64,000 nucleotides of DNA from Bryum argenteum (GCA_037043015.1 CM073323.1:22348758-22412757); one strand, 5' to 3'; positions 12,391-25,369 are shown, numbered from the stretch's first letter. Notes: a model not told the origin generated them from the letters alone. Program-made: numbers and translations.

Positions 12391-15263
12391 TTAATGCAAT
12401 CCAAGATCCTTGCGGGCAGCACTTACATAGAGGTCCTTATTCTTAAAAAAAGCGGGAAAACATCCTATACATGAGCATGAGCAACATGGAAATTGAGCAA
12501 CAGCTATATTACGCCCTAATGTTACAATGCCATAAGGGTACTTCAATCGATGGTAGGTTTTTAGTTTTTTCGTTTTTGGATCCTTGATCAATTTTTTGAT
12601 ATTTTCAGCTATTACAGCAGCATGGATTTTGGCTAAAAACCCTTGTTTGATTTCCTGCACCCCACCAACAAATCTCAATTATAACACCCGAAACCATATT
12701 GTTGTCATATACTACCTCTGTCCCATTATAATTGTTTGGTAGGTTTTCTCAAATCTACCTCTAGAAGTAGATTTGAGAAAACCTACTGGACAATAATAAT
12801 GGGACAGAGGAAGTACAACTTTGTCACTTATTTTCAAACTTAAAAGTCAATATTGCATGAGTCAATATGCAATATCACCAAAACTATTGACCACAATCAA
12901 TGGCTTCAAATCAAACCTACCATATTCTTATTTGATATGAACACATGTTGATTGAAGAGTGGTTTTCTTATCAAACTCTTTATCCTATCAAATCCACTCA
13001 TCGGATATGAATAAAATGAAGTATACTACTCCTACTTTTTATCTCCTACTCCCTCTCTCCCATTATGATTGTCCACTAGGTTCTCCAAAATCTATCTTGA
13101 GTGATAGATTGGTAGATTTGAGAGAACCTACTATACAATTATAATAGGACGGAGGGAGTATTTCCTTATTCCATTGTAGGTATCTAATGTTCATAATCTT
13201 CATGAACCAACCTCCTAGGAGAAATTCACTATGGGAGGTTGGTTCAAGAAGATTATGAAGAACATTGAACTTTCACCACTTCCAAGACATGAATCTTTAG
13301 AACGTACCGGAATATCATTCATATCTCCAGCACAAAAGACATTGGGAATGTCAACCAAACGCAAGTGTCTGTCCACCTTGAGGCGACCCTTGTCGTCACA
13401 CCAATTTTTGAATTCAGAGTTTTGCAACCAAGCATTTCCTAAACGCTTTCCGACACACCAGAAGTGAAGCTCGGCTTCAATTTTCTTGCCTGACCTTGTT
13501 GTGTATATGTTCCCATCTTTGGCAGAGGGATCTACCCTGCCCACACAATCAATCCAGATACACACAAACATTTACTATTTTCAAGCCTTTGGTTAGAATT
13601 TGAGAGTGTCTGAAGCATTGTTGGTTCGTTCCAAGAGCGTACATGTCATTGAAGATGACCTCGACCTTGTTCCACTGAAGCCAGTAGAGAGTTTTATTGG
13701 ATACGTTGGGCCCCAAAAACTCAAGCAACCTCGGGCTCGAAGTCACTATCGTTACCTTCACCATCAAAAATAAGAACATGCATCAGAACGTCGATTGTCT
13801 CATTCAGAACTGATTGTAGATTCTGCCTCCAATGATGTTCGAACTAAAGACCAGGTGAAAAGTCCAAGAGATTGATGTCATGATTTGAAACAATGCAATC
13901 AGGTCAATGCAAATGGCGAGGAAGAAAAACCTCATCTGACAGTTATCAGAAAAACTCGCACGAAAAACGAAAGGAATGATCGTGGATTGAAGAGTAGAGA
14001 ACATCCAAAGCAAGGGAAACTAATATAGATCATGTACGTTCTATGTGAAGTGTACTTCGATGGCATGATTTGAAACTATGAACGTCATAAAATAGTATGA
14101 ATCCTCATTTTCGATAAACTGACAAGAAATGGCACCAAGAAAAGGAAAGATAGTGAAATCTGGAGTAGGAGGTGAGCTTAGTAAGGAGAACTAGCAAGAG
14201 TGAAAAGCTGAGAATTGGCACAGAAGACACATTTTCATGTCGAAATGATGAATTGCCAACCTTTTTTTTCGGAAAATCCGTCACGATTTCACCTGCGAGC
14301 TCTACACCGACAGGCCCACCTCCGATGATGAGAAGCTTTTGAGCAGTAGCTAGTTTCCTGTTCGCTGCGTGCAATCAATATCTTTAGCAACATCGAGAGG
14401 ATGAACAGTACTGATCTGGTTTCTTAGCTTTAGTTGCTTAGAGAGTGTGAGATTACCAGTATGATACTCATCAATGCGTTCCTTCCTGGTCCTGGGGCCA
14501 ACATAAGCGCTGCCAGTACAAATGACTAAGTAATCGAAGGGTATCCTTTCTCCCATGTCCGTGACAACTTCTGTTCTCGTTGCTTCCACGGCCTGCGACA
14601 TCACCAATTTCGCTTTCTTCATGTAAGCATCGTGGCTTATACACGAGCGCTCTGCTACATCGGGCTCCACTAAACATCTCAATGCTGCATAGGGCACCTC
14701 ATAGTAATCTTTCCTGCACAAAGTCCAGGAAGGAGAATTGGTTGATTCTCCTTCATCTCTGAACGCTCAAGATCAGAGGATTGACACTACCCTAATTGAT
14801 CAATGCTCCTGATCACATCCTCCGCTAGTAGAAATGTATGGTATTTCTATCAAGATTGATGGAGTGAGACATTCTTGATGGAACTATGAGACATTCTTGA
14901 TGGAACTATTAGAGTAGAGCCTCATTCTACCAGGATTTCGCTTGGTGTAATTAGATATTCTTGGCAAAAATACTGGTGGAAACCATGGTGGAAATACCAG
15001 ACTTATCCACTACTGCTTGAAATGCTTGATAGGATATTACGTCCACTGGTGAATATTATGATCAAAGTGACGTATAATATTGCGTAAGCTCAGAATTGAC
15101 GAATATTATGATCAGATTGTCGCTCAAATTCGCGAGTATAAACGAAGCGATAGTGCACATACGGGTCTATGAGTGTGACATCTGCGGCATCTTGCAAATA
15201 CTTGGTGAGAAGACTGCCTGCCACACCACCTCCCACTATCGCCACCTTATTCTTCAAAGCCAT
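12391..15263 (-). CDS. AIFM2: AIFM2/FSP1-like FAD/NAD(P)-binding oxidoreductase (6 coding exons, 355 aa)
   Basis: Pyridine-nucleotide-disulphide oxidoreductase of the AIF-like/type II NADH dehydrogenase group. Animal AIFM2/FSP1 reduces ubiquinone at membranes; the plant homologues (such as Arabidopsis At3g44190 and At5g22140) are less well studied. Coding exons: 15263-15163, 14713-14457, 14364-14261, 13755-13643, 13536-13308, 12654-12391. Two Rossmann motifs are visible: GGGVAG (11-16, FAD) and GGGPVG (134-139, NAD(P)H). Further conserved blocks are VICTG (97-101), RLLEFLGP in exon 4, CAGDMNDIP (260-268) and EIKQGF at the start of the last exon. Length is close to the family's (about 365 aa). 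There is no N-terminal myristoylation glycine (starts MALKNK) and no clear targeting peptide. The last intron (13307-12655) carries two MITEs and an inverted repeat. Family sure; exact reaction is inferred. Confidence 0.92.
12712..12813. mobile_element. Stowaway-type MITE in the last intron of the AIFM2-like gene
   Basis: A 102-bp element flanked by TA on both sides (12710-12711 and 12814-12815). The ends are near-perfect inverted copies starting CTACCTCTGTCCCATTA and CTTCCTCTGTCCCATTA, close to the CTCCCTCCGTCCCA end typical of Stowaway (Tc1/mariner) MITEs in plants. The interior is also nearly palindromic, so it can form a long hairpin. It lies inside an intron and does not touch a splice site. 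Confidence 0.88.
13049..13158. mobile_element. Second Stowaway-type MITE in the same intron
   Basis: A 110-bp element with TA on each side (13047-13048 and 13159-13160). Its ends are CTCCCTCTCTCCCATTA and, read from the other side, CTCCCTCCGTCCTATTA. It shares the internal fold-back of the copy 235 bp away but differs enough to be a separate insertion. Confidence 0.88.
13187..13265. repeat. Inverted repeat inside the last intron of the AIFM2-like gene
   Basis: Arms 13187-13215 and 13234-13265 are near-perfect inverted copies of about 30 bp, separated by roughly 18 bp. It begins about 40 nt inside the intron on the minus strand. It has no clear target-site duplication and no recognised family. 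Confidence 0.7.
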
Positions 15264-15477
15264 AATGCGATGTTAACTGCAGGGATTCACCCACATCCAT
15301 TGCTTCGACCCATTCGCTATTCTCTCACCAAGAAATTCACGCCCTCATTCTTTCATGAAACCTAATTTTGTTGGGTGCACTCCAAATCCAACATTCTTTC
15401 ATGGAGGCTTCGGTTGAGCTCATGGTCGCTTTGATGAAGCTCACATTTCTTTCATTGAACCCTAATTGACTCGAGCT

Positions 15478-15669
15478 TCAGTGGAGGTTAAGCTCATTTT
15501 CGCTCTGATGGAAGGCGAACAGGAAGCCGGAGAGGAACCAGGACAAGCAGAGGTAGACTTTCCAATCAGCGACAGTATGTGTGAAGAAGCCCGCGAGGCT
15601 TGCGACGAAGAAAGAGAATGTGGCAATAGTGATGATCATGCGAGAGCACAAGCCCTTGTGCTTGCACAT
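15478..15669 (-). CDS. Possible small two-segment membrane protein (63 aa), unrecognised
   Basis: An ATG-started frame on the minus strand, in an unusually GC-rich patch (about 15470-15960) just upstream of the AIFM2-like gene. The product has a basic, Cys-containing N-terminus (MCKHKGLCSR), a hydrophobic stretch at about 11-30 and a second at about 36-53. I do not recognise the family. It could be an upstream ORF in the leader of the AIFM2-like transcript (its stop is 214 bp above that gene's ATG), an independent small gene, or a chance frame in a CpG-rich promoter. A longer minus-strand frame (15566-15955) overlaps it and looks like low-complexity chance coding. Confidence 0.25.
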   Translation of the reverse strand: MCKHKGLCSRMIITIATFSFFVASLAGFFTHTVADWKVYLCLSWFLSGFLFAFHQSENELNLH

Positions 15670-17469
15670 CGTGCTGGGCAGGATTCATCCAATAAACCAA
15701 AAAATCCCCGATTGAAAATGAGAGAGACGATCGAGCGTGAAGGTGCGCACCTGTCCGTCCGAATGTGCATTGGACGGCGTCTGCCGCAAGGTACCGCCCG
15801 GGGTGCCGGCGGCAGTGGGCCGGCGTCGATGGCGGGCGGTACCGCGAGGTGACGCGCGGTAGGCAGCGGTAGTGGGGCCTAGAGAATATCGGGTGGCGGA
15901 GCGGCCGATTAGGGTTTTGGCGGAGACAGAGTGCAGCTGGCTCCGTGCTAAACACGGCTGCTTGACAGGTCAGTTCACCTCTGTCGGTTGGTTACTTCCC
16001 CACTTTTTTAGGGTCTGGACCATGATTCCGTTTAGACCTCCTAGGTTGGCCTTACCCTCGGTCATAGGGCCCCTCCTTAAAGATTTGGGGATTTGAACTT
16101 TGCGTTAATGTCTACGCATTCAAATTTGAATAATTAGTAAACTTTACAAAAATTGATATTGTAAAGGTTGAAGTAATGCGACTACAAAGTTTGGACGTGT
16201 TCAGTGTACACATTTACATTCTAGTTTCATATAATAGGCTTTTAGAAAATCATAGTATTGTAATTTTGTCGCAATCAACTCTATTCATGTAGATTCATCA
16301 AAATCGGTTGTGTGTAGATCTATTTTGTGATTATTGCGTGCTATCTAGCATACCTTTATCGTACAAATTTATTCCTAGAGATCGAGGGAGTATATTCAAG
16401 TTAGGAAATTTAGTTGTAATACGTTGTGTGCGTTTTAGTGTATGTAGTCTATACTTTGTATGTATCTGAATATTATAATGGTTATTGTTCTTAGATTCAT
16501 TCACACAAAAAACGTCATACAAAACTCTTGTCTTAGTTTTAGAGTCATTTCCTTTGTGAGCCCTATCGACAATAAGACCTTACAACTTGGTTGCATTGTC
16601 TCAATTGAGAAGGGAAATTTCTTTTTATATTATTTTGGTTTGAAGAGGTTTTCTCCATTGACACCATATAACAAAGCAAATTTTTAAGTTTTGTTTGAAA
16701 AGCTCTAATAAGGATTTCATTGCTGAGAGAATATTAACTCCATTTGCCTTTAAGATTACATGAATAGTCCATATGCTCATATAAAACAAGGATGAAGATG
16801 CTTAGAATGAAGACAACCAAAGAGAATAGAGCTTCCATTTGTGTGAATTTCCCTTAATTAATTTGGAACTTCAATATTTTTGGTAATCGATACGCAATCT
16901 TTTGATATATAAAATTTTCTTTCTTGAATTATATTTTTTTAGCACCTCTTAATTTCGTAGGAATGTAGAAAGCCAACCATGTTTGCTCAAAACGACCAGA
17001 TTCTATTTGAGTGGAAGTCTTGAAGCATTGTCACGCCTAAACTACAAAGTATTTTGGGGAAAAAATACAATGAGCAAATTGTGGGTTAGTTAACTCTTAA
17101 TTGCAAATTACAAAACTTCATTTGAGTTTGTAGTTTGTTTTTTTTTTTTTTTTTTTAATTTCTATGAACCTCCAAATAGAAACACAACAACTATTCTTTG
17201 TATAGGCAATTTGGAGAGCCAAGATGAGAATCAATGAGATTACAACATTGGTATGGAGTGGGCAACACATTAAAGTGCCAAACTTTGATATTTTTAGAAA
17301 AGGGCAAACAAAATGTAAGGGTTACTTGTGATTCTCTTTGTCGATTTTCATCATTCTTAGTCGATTTCCGTTATTCTCAATCAAATAATGTTCATCTATT
17401 TGTAATCATGCATTAAGTAATACATTGAAAATTTAAATGACACTTATAGATGGTTGCATTTTAGTTCAC

Positions 17470-19540
17470 TTTGTGTTGAAGCAAAAGTTTTAAAAAGGGT
17501 CCTTCTATATGATCTTATTTTCACTTGCCCAAATCATTATCAGGTTTATATTTATATTTATAGTGTTGAGTTTTTGTATCCCTTCATGTACTGCAAGCCT
17601 CTTATGTGATTTTGTAAACCTTAAAGGATTGAATGATAAATTAGAAGTTGATAGGTAACTCTATTGTGCAACTCAAAAGAAATTTTGTTTGATTTCAATA
17701 TGCATTTGCAATATCAAGATTATTCTTAGTGCCCCATTTTCGATTGAAAGTATGAATCTCCAAGTACATGTAGTATAGAATATTTTTAATTTGTGAACAA
17801 TCTTCTCATAGTAGTATCCTACAAAATCACATGGCTACAAATTTTCAAATCATCTTGTAAAAAATCTTAAAAACATACATTGGATCCCTCATCTTGAAGG
17901 AAAGCTAAAAGTTGCTATCCCCTCATGCTTTCAAGAGCTCAAGATTACTATTACTAAACAATATCTGTAATTTTCTTCCGTGAAAAAGAGTTTGACCGAG
18001 AATTTCTCAATGAGCTCCCTCACTTAACGGCTAAAAGAGACACTTTTGGTCCAATTGGAAACTTTATGGCCTTATGACATCTAAACTGTATAGATTTTGG
18101 AAAAAACTCTGAAGGATAAATTTTTAATGGAATTAAAAAATTAAAAAAAATTATCTATACATTGAGTCAGTTGGCTATTAGATGAAATTTACAATTCTTT
18201 GTTTGGATATATAAGTTCAATCTCATAAGCCTCCAAACTTAAACAAGGCAAGAGATTTCTCGTGTGCAATCTGCAAACTAATGTTTGGACCAATCACCTT
18301 CAAGTATTGGCATTCCATGTACAACTCCTGAAAGTGCCGACCATAAACTTATCACATGTGCAAGAAGGGCAAGAGGGTTTCTCGTAATCTCAAATTCCAA
18401 TTTTTGGGATCAGTAAGGTATCCATGTAAATATCACTATTTCAAAAATGAGCTTAAACGCTTGTGCTAGTAATAAATGGTCACGCTTTTCAAAAAACCTT
18501 TGTGTAGTTGTAAACACCATGATTTACTCAAAATTCACAAAAAATGTCAATTATAATAACTATTACTTTAGGTTACTATGTATTAAGTGGAAGTCAAATG
18601 CACTGTGCATGTGGGTGACTCATTTTTACAAAACTTGCCCAAATTATTATCATAACTTTCATTTATTTAAAGTAATATTTAGTTTTTGTGTACCTCTGCC
18701 TATTTCAAGCCTTGTAAATTACTGCTTACTCCTCTCATATATAAATGAATAGTAGGTAACTTTATTTTGTATTCAAGGAATGAGGGGTTCTTGACTTTGT
18801 ATGAAGTGGTGATCTTATGTCATATTCCATTGCCCAAAATAGTTTTAAGTTCTATTATAATCTTGGAACTTTAAATCCTTAAAATGAAAAAATTCTTTGA
18901 AACAAATCCGCAATGTCTTCTAATAGTGCTCTACAAGATTCTATGTTAAAATTTTGTTAACAATCTTCTAAAAAATCTAAAAGCTTGTAGATTGTCTTGC
19001 TTATTTTGGGGGGAAGTCAAAAGTTGGTACTCCATTAAGCCTTTAGAGGTTGAAGTCAAAATGCATTTCATGAGGAATTTGGAGGGCAAAGAGGATACTA
19101 GTATGCAATAGATAGCAACTATAATTACCTACCATAAATTAATTTTAATAGAAGGGCAAAAAAGGTGTAGAAGTGGCTGATAAAGTCAAATAATAAATTT
19201 GGCAATGAAGGCGAATGTTGTAGTTAAGTGTATTTTACACCGGATTCTTGAAATTGGTCTCTTGTGGTACTTTGTATAAAGTGATAATGCTCTTTGAAGT
19301 CAATTACTCTAAATTATTTTTAGATGCATGTTCTCTATTGCATGAATTTTCCAATTTGTGTGGTGGAAAAATATGTATCATACTTGAAACTTCTTATACT
19401 AGTACTCTACAACATCCTATTAATGGTTGTAGTTTTTTAGATCAAGCTTTCAAAGAATCTACTTCTGCATAAGATCCGTTCATATATAGACTTGCTCGTT
19501 TTGAAGGAAATCAAAGCTTCATACCTCGTTTGCTTTCAGT
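17470..19540. repeat. Three degenerate copies of one unknown repeat unit
   Basis: Segments of about 300-600 bp starting near 17500, 18600 and 19240 share recognisable words in the same order. These include a CACTTGCCCAAAT-like start in the first two, a TAGTACTCTACAA-like word and an AATCTTCTxAAAAAATCT-like word. Some 1.1 kb separates the first two. They look like an old direct duplication. No open frame survives and the source (gene or transposon) is unknown. Confidence 0.5.
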
Positions 19541-21772
19541 GGTTAATAACATCTTGTATAACATAACTACTCGTTACATGTGTATCATAATGTATGTCAA
19601 TTAATTGAGTTTATCATGATTAATGAAATCTTAAACCACTTTTGAGATTATCTCCATTTGTGCATCGGAAGAAACATATGTGGGATCGTTTTATGGCTAG
19701 CTAGCTATTTTGAACTATATTGACTCTTTGGTGGACGACCTTGGCCATGGGTGGATGAAAAGTTTATCAATTGTGCCCTGTTGTGTTTAATAACTTGGTC
19801 GTGGCATCTCAAAATGCTCTCTTGCATGGAGAGCCACAATTATTGGTCTTTCTAATGTATAACAAACATTTACACTCTCCAATAATTGTCTTACATCTTT
19901 AGGGTTCATTTATTTATCAATTAAAATGCATGTATACGTAATTAGTTTATATACAACACGACTATTTGATATAACTCTTAAAAATATGTGTCCTTAGAAT
20001 AAAGTCTCTATCCTAAGGTAAAGTGCTCAAATTTACAAGATACCAAAAAAAGTGTCACGAGGATAAACTTGGAGGAGGTACATTATGCCTCTGAAGGCTT
20101 ATTTTTAATGTGCTCACTTTGAATATTCTATGTTGCACCATTTTAGAAACATTTGCAAACTCTAACTTGAGAAACTCATTACAAATTTTTGAAAGGTCCA
20201 AGAATGATGATTCTAGTACATCTAATCTTATACTTTTTTTTCTCATGCACAAAATTTGGTCACACCCTAATAATTGCTATACTATAACTTTCACCAACGT
20301 TAAATGCTCTACCTTACATGAATGAATCCCCGACCACTTATGCAATCATTACCTTTTATATTTTCTTTCTTCCTTTTGTAGTGAAGACGTACTATTAAAA
20401 AATCACTACAATGCTTTTACTCAATTCAAATTAGAGCAATTGTTATGGTTGACTCTTAAGCCTTTATTAGCATTTATTCCAATCAAGGGCTTAAGGTGTC
20501 CTTCAACTTAAAGACCGGAGATCATTTGAAGTTGCATATGATTAGAAATTATTATTTATACTTCTTATCATATGGTATCTTTCAAGATCCCTTTTTGGGT
20601 GAGAATATGAAAAGTCACAAATACAAAGCCTAGGGCGTCAAATCTCGTGGAGAGGGGGATCTACCACAACTTGGAAAGCCAGAAGCCATAGAAGCCATAA
20701 AATTCTAGCTCAGAAAACAACAAACTTGAAGTCTAACTATTGATTCAAAGAGGCCTAAAATCTTCCCTGAGCTTGAAGATCTTCAACTAACATATTCTAC
20801 AACATCTTCTCATGTATGTAATTTTTATCGTATTTGATTATTTCTTAATAAAATATTAATTTCAAATGAGCCATAAAAGAAAAGAAGATGGATTTAAGGT
20901 TTGGATTATCCTCCAAGGGCATCTTTAAGAGACTAGCCATGGGATTGACTAAATCTAGCCAAAGAAGAGCAATTGTTAAGTTAAACATCCCTTTGAATTT
21001 TAACCCTTCTAAATGTTCCTCCTACATTCCACCTTATGCCAAACCTCATCACATTGTGACAAAACGTGAAAATGTTTAAAGTCCAAAATCTCAAAAGTAT
21101 TGACATTTTTCTTAAGAGGCAGACTCAAGTCTTTTAAAATTTAAGTTAACGAAATGGGCTGGCTATACGACGTGTCACCTTTGGCAGCCCGCCATGGAAA
21201 CGCTCTAGACTTGCCACAAGTAGCGGCTTTCCACAACCCTCGTTACCAATCCAACTCCCACTCGAACGCATTCTTTACTTCAAGTCAACTTGACTTTTGG
21301 AAAATTTCATGCCGCTTATTGGAAAGTCTCAAAACTTTTGGACTTTTGAAATCCAAATACTGGTAAATTTTTGTCATCTTGTGGTAGAAGACAAACATAT
21401 AAAAAGATCATTTAGCTACTTCATTGGCTGTGAATTCAAATGGGTATTTTATAACAACTTCTTCTCCTTGGCTACATACCAGTCAGTTGGAATGCCCTAA
21501 ACTATGTAAAAGAACCCGAACTTACAAAAGTAAGTAGCTCTCGTAGCCATATTTTGTATTTGAGGTATTCCCAACAGACTGGTGAAGGCGTTAGGACTAA
21601 CTACATTTGACCAAACAAAGGTCATTTTCCTTTTCTAATAGAGTCTTTATTAGACTTGCCACCTTTAACAACCCATTAAAAGGAGGCGCCTACCTATCAA
21701 ATGTAGCAACCACTCACACCGTGCTAGCCATCAAACTCCTACTCAAACGCATTGTTTTCTTCAAGTTAACTA

Positions 21773-22136
21773 GATAGATAGATAGATAGAAACTCCGGTC
21801 CCTTTCTAAGGGGCCGGCGTGAATGAAGTGTCCGTTCGTAATGCTAATATCCCGATGGCCACCGGACAAGGGGAAATTGGAACAATACTACTTCCCCCTC
21901 TCGAGGGTGGACACTATAACTACGCTAGTTTCTAGCCTAGTTACTAGTGCCTTGAGGATACTTGACATAGTATCCCCCCAAAGGACTTTGAGGTACCCAT
22001 ACAACAAGGTCCAAGGACCCCCCACAATAGTTGGGTGGACTATAGTGGTGAGCACCACGCCGGCATGGGGAATGGAACCCACAACCTCCTCAATGGGGGC
22101 CATGAGCCCCAACCACCAAGCCAAGGCTTGTGGTGC
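21773..22136 (-). mobile_element. tRNA-derived SINE, full length, copy 1
   Basis: Read on the minus strand, the element starts GGCACCACAAGCC. It has a pol III A box-like TGGCTTGGTGG (about 22114-22124), then a B box-like GGGTTCCATTCCC (22068-22080), a body of about 300 bp and a (TATC)n tail. It is flanked by a perfect 14-bp target-site duplication, CTTCAAGTTAACTA, at 21759-21772 and 22137-22150. A second copy with different duplicated flanks lies at 50566-50934. The duplications plus the tRNA-like head and simple tail make a SINE call strong. I do not recognise the family name. Confidence 0.9.
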
Positions 22137-22361
22137 CTTCAAGTTAACTACTAAAGGTCTAAGTGTTTTTTGACCTCCAAAACCAAAAAAAAAATGCAAT
22201 TTTTGACCACCTTGTACAAGATGAGGTATGATTCAATTCAATTTACTTTTTTTGTAATTTCAACTCTAATGTAAGATTCAAAACCTTACTGCCTAAAGTA
22301 GTACCAAGTAAATTTCTATCGTTGGATCTTTACCAATTGTGATATCATAACGTTCCAAGTT

Positions 22362-22404
<43 letters not shown>

Positions 22405-23339
22405 GCTTTGCCTCAAAGACATAGTCTAAATGGTGCCAAGGCTTGATGATTGTTACTTCAAAATCTACTTATATTTTTTTCAGTGTAGGTAATCAAGTTT
22501 ACAGACTCTTTCCGCTTTTTTGACCTTCGTGCAAATTATTTCTTAGAAGTAGGACTAAAAACAACAATATAGTAAAACACGAATTATATTATATATATTT
22601 GGTCTTTGAGCGGTGAGTAGGTGCTTTTGTGAGTTAATTTTTTCTTTTTCTTTTTCTTTTTTTTCTTTTTTTTCTTTTTTTTTCTTTTCTGGGTTAGAAA
22701 TACTTTTGAAATTATTAGAAGTTGTGGAAGTTGTTTTTGTAATCTTTGGAGGTTGTCCTTGTGGAATTGACAAACTTTTTGACTTAGGCGACTTTGGAAC
22801 TTCAATTATGATTTGATTATGAACATATTCCTTCAATTTTTTTAGAAAAGTCTATATTTAAAGTGCCCTATTTGGACTTGAAACCTAAATTTTTTGGATG
22901 AAGATTTTATAATTGGAATTTGGCTTTGCAAACTTTATCACGTGCAGTACAAGAAGCATTCTATAAAAATCTTGAACATGAAATATTACTTCTAAGCCCT
23001 TCATCTAGTCTGCCTAAAATCACATAAACCCATTCTGGTTCTCTCGACCATTAAGAGTTAAGTTGACTTTTGGCAAAATTTCATCTCGCCTTTTGGGAAA
23101 ACCCGGAACATTTTGAATTTGAGGACTTTAAGTAATATTGAATTATTGTCATGGTGTAATGGAAGGCGGAATGTAGCAGGATCATTTTTTAAACTCTATG
23201 GAAAGTATGAATTCGAAGGGGTGCTATATCAAGAAACCCTCCTTTCTAGCTACATACAGCCAAACATCTATTCTTGGGAATGCCCTTAGAAACCTACCTA
23301 ACGTTACCCCACGATGTTGTTCCCATTATTTTAGAGATT

Positions 23340-23455
23340 TGTCCTATACCATGTTGTTAGGTCCTGTGGGCATATCATCAAGGGTAGGTCGAACGGACAC
23401 TTTATTCACGCCAACCCTTACGGGTCTGTGTTCTTCTTCTTCTTCTTCTTCTTTG
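23340..23455. repeat. SINE-like 3' fragment with TTC tail
   Basis: Contains ATCATCAAGGGTAGGTCG, then AACGGACACTTTATTCACGCC, which resembles the 3' part of the SINE (AACGGACACTTCATTCACGCC), followed by a run of TTC. A similar piece lies at about 1265-1330. It may belong to a related SINE subfamily. Confidence 0.5.
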
Positions 23456-24960
23456 AAAAGATTTCAAAATGCCTTTTAGACAAATATAAAAATATGGACT
23501 TTGAACATTTGAAAATTTGTGATGGTGAGGTTGGACACATGATTGAATCCATTAATTCACCCAACCATTGTAACAACACATAACTAAAAATAACAAGAGT
23601 TGAAAGAGTAGGGGATTTGAGCCCCTAGACTTCCTCTGTAAGGAGATTTGTTTAACCCAACTTCTGCTTAATATCAAGTAGTTCTACAACTTTGATACTT
23701 CGCTTATTTTGCAAAAATTTTAGTGACTTTGTATCTTCCAACATATTTATCAGTATATAAGTATCAACAATTAAAGAATGAATTTTGATGTAGCTTTATG
23801 GTATTTTAGATAGGAAGTATTTTCAAAAACACATGGATGAATGGATAGTTATATTTCATTTTTAATTGTGAATAACATAATCAATCCATTCATGGTAAGT
23901 ACCAAAATGGCCTTTATTATTTTGAGTGATTATTAGGCTAAATTTGCTATGAGCCTACGAAACACAAATACGATACATCATGTAAATAGTAAGGAATCTC
24001 AATCAACATGAAAAATATTACATGTCAAGTACTCAACACAATAGTCTAAAATTGTAAAATTTTATAAAATTCCTAAAGATACCGAGAATAAATTATTACG
24101 TTTGAATATGAGACAAAGTACTTCAAAATAAGCAATATGTTAAATAACAAGTGTTTGAAGAAAGGGAATGCAATTCAAACTATATAAACAAATGTATTTT
24201 GTAAGGAAATGCAACTAAAAACTGTCAATCAGTCAAGAACAAATATACTGGATATACAAAGTCCTACGTAGTTAAAGTGTCACTATTCCGTTGTACGAGT
24301 GACATTTTAACAACGGACTAGTCACTCTCGTTGTTAAACTGTCCGATGTAGTTGTAGATTCAAACTGAGTGCCATGTGTCCGATGCCGTTGTAGATTCAA
24401 ACTCAATGCCATACTCTACACTTACCACATTCACGAAAGAATTGGGTCTTTGATTGGTAATTGAAATGTTACCTACCCCTTTTCTAAGATTATTTCAGTT
24501 TTACTAATACAGTTTTGAAATTTGAAATTTTAATATCTAATTGTTTCAAATTTTTTAAACAATATCAACCTAATATATTGAAATTTATTTTCTACACAAG
24601 TTGAACATAATTCTATAATTTCATACCTCTAATATGATTTATGATAATTAGTCTTGAAGATGCTTATTAAAATTTAATAAACCAAAATGTCATAATATTA
24701 CTATTTTTTGTTTTCATTGGCGTGGTTGACAATCTAAAGTAGCATATTTTTAATGTGAACACGATTCTCAAATTCAAAGGGTGAGGGAAGGGTTTTGAAC
24801 AAGGCTGCCCGGGCAGCTGCCCCGCTTAAGCTGCCCAGAAGGCGGAAACCCCAAAACGTTCGGGACTTAAGTGAGTGCCGATGCAGAGAGAGGCCAAGTC
24901 CTTTAGCGATTGTTCCTGCGCCGTCGTCGTCCTCGACGCACCTCTTCTGCTCCCAGATCG

Positions 24961-25369
24961 GTGAGTTTCTCGTTTCTCCGTGCTCGCCAATCTCTCCATT
25001 GCAACTTTCCGCTTCTTTTGAGCTCTATTGTGGCATTTTTGGTGCGGGTTTCCGATATTTAGGGTAAGCTATCTGCGCGAAGCTCTCACTCGCTTTCCTC
25101 GCCTTGTTTTGGTTCCTTGGAGCTCTTCTCTGTGATATTGGACCAGGTTTTACGCTTGTGGATACTCATTTAGGGTTGGCCGACTTTGGCTTGTTTCATT
25201 GAGGTGTAGTGCGATAGGTTTTGTGCATGCGTCTTTGCTATTGTGAGCTTCGTTAGTAAGAATGGCAGGTCGGTGAACGATCCGTTTCAATCTAAAGGGC
25301 TGTGATCGCATCAAGAAGATCTTGTCTGTTTGTGATTTGTTTCTGACACGGTGACGCGTGTTGAATCAG
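24961..25369 (+). other. Leader intron of the importin beta gene
   Basis: A GTGAGTTTCT donor at 24961 follows a GC-rich leader with little coding character. An acceptor, ending TTGAATCAG at 25369, precedes a short leader piece and then the importin ATG at 25400. The predicted spliced 5' UTR would join the exon ending at 24960 to 25370-25399. A leader intron is common in plant housekeeping genes. The transcription start is not determined, but lies upstream of about 24900. Confidence 0.6.

Larger units (their letters stand above)
16100..24790. other. Gene-free AT-rich stretch with degenerate repeats
   Basis: No gene is supported over 8.7 kb. The short ORFs have no recognisable domain and simply reflect AT-rich sequence. 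What can be seen: three homologous degenerate segments between 17470 and 19540; a second repeat family at 21130-21510, about 21640-21770 and 23040-23300; one full-length SINE (21773-22136); a 38-nt T run (22366-22403); and a TTTTC-rich tract (22638-22691). A 3'-SINE-like fragment ending in a TTC run lies at about 23370-23450. Confidence 0.6.

Noticed and set aside
22040-22136. tRNA gene
   Set aside because: A and B box-like motifs are present but the sequence does not fold as a tRNA by eye. It is the head of a SINE with a proven target duplication.
22555-22836. Lys/Glu-rich frame
   Set aside because: It is produced by the TTTTC-rich tract; no other coding signal is present.
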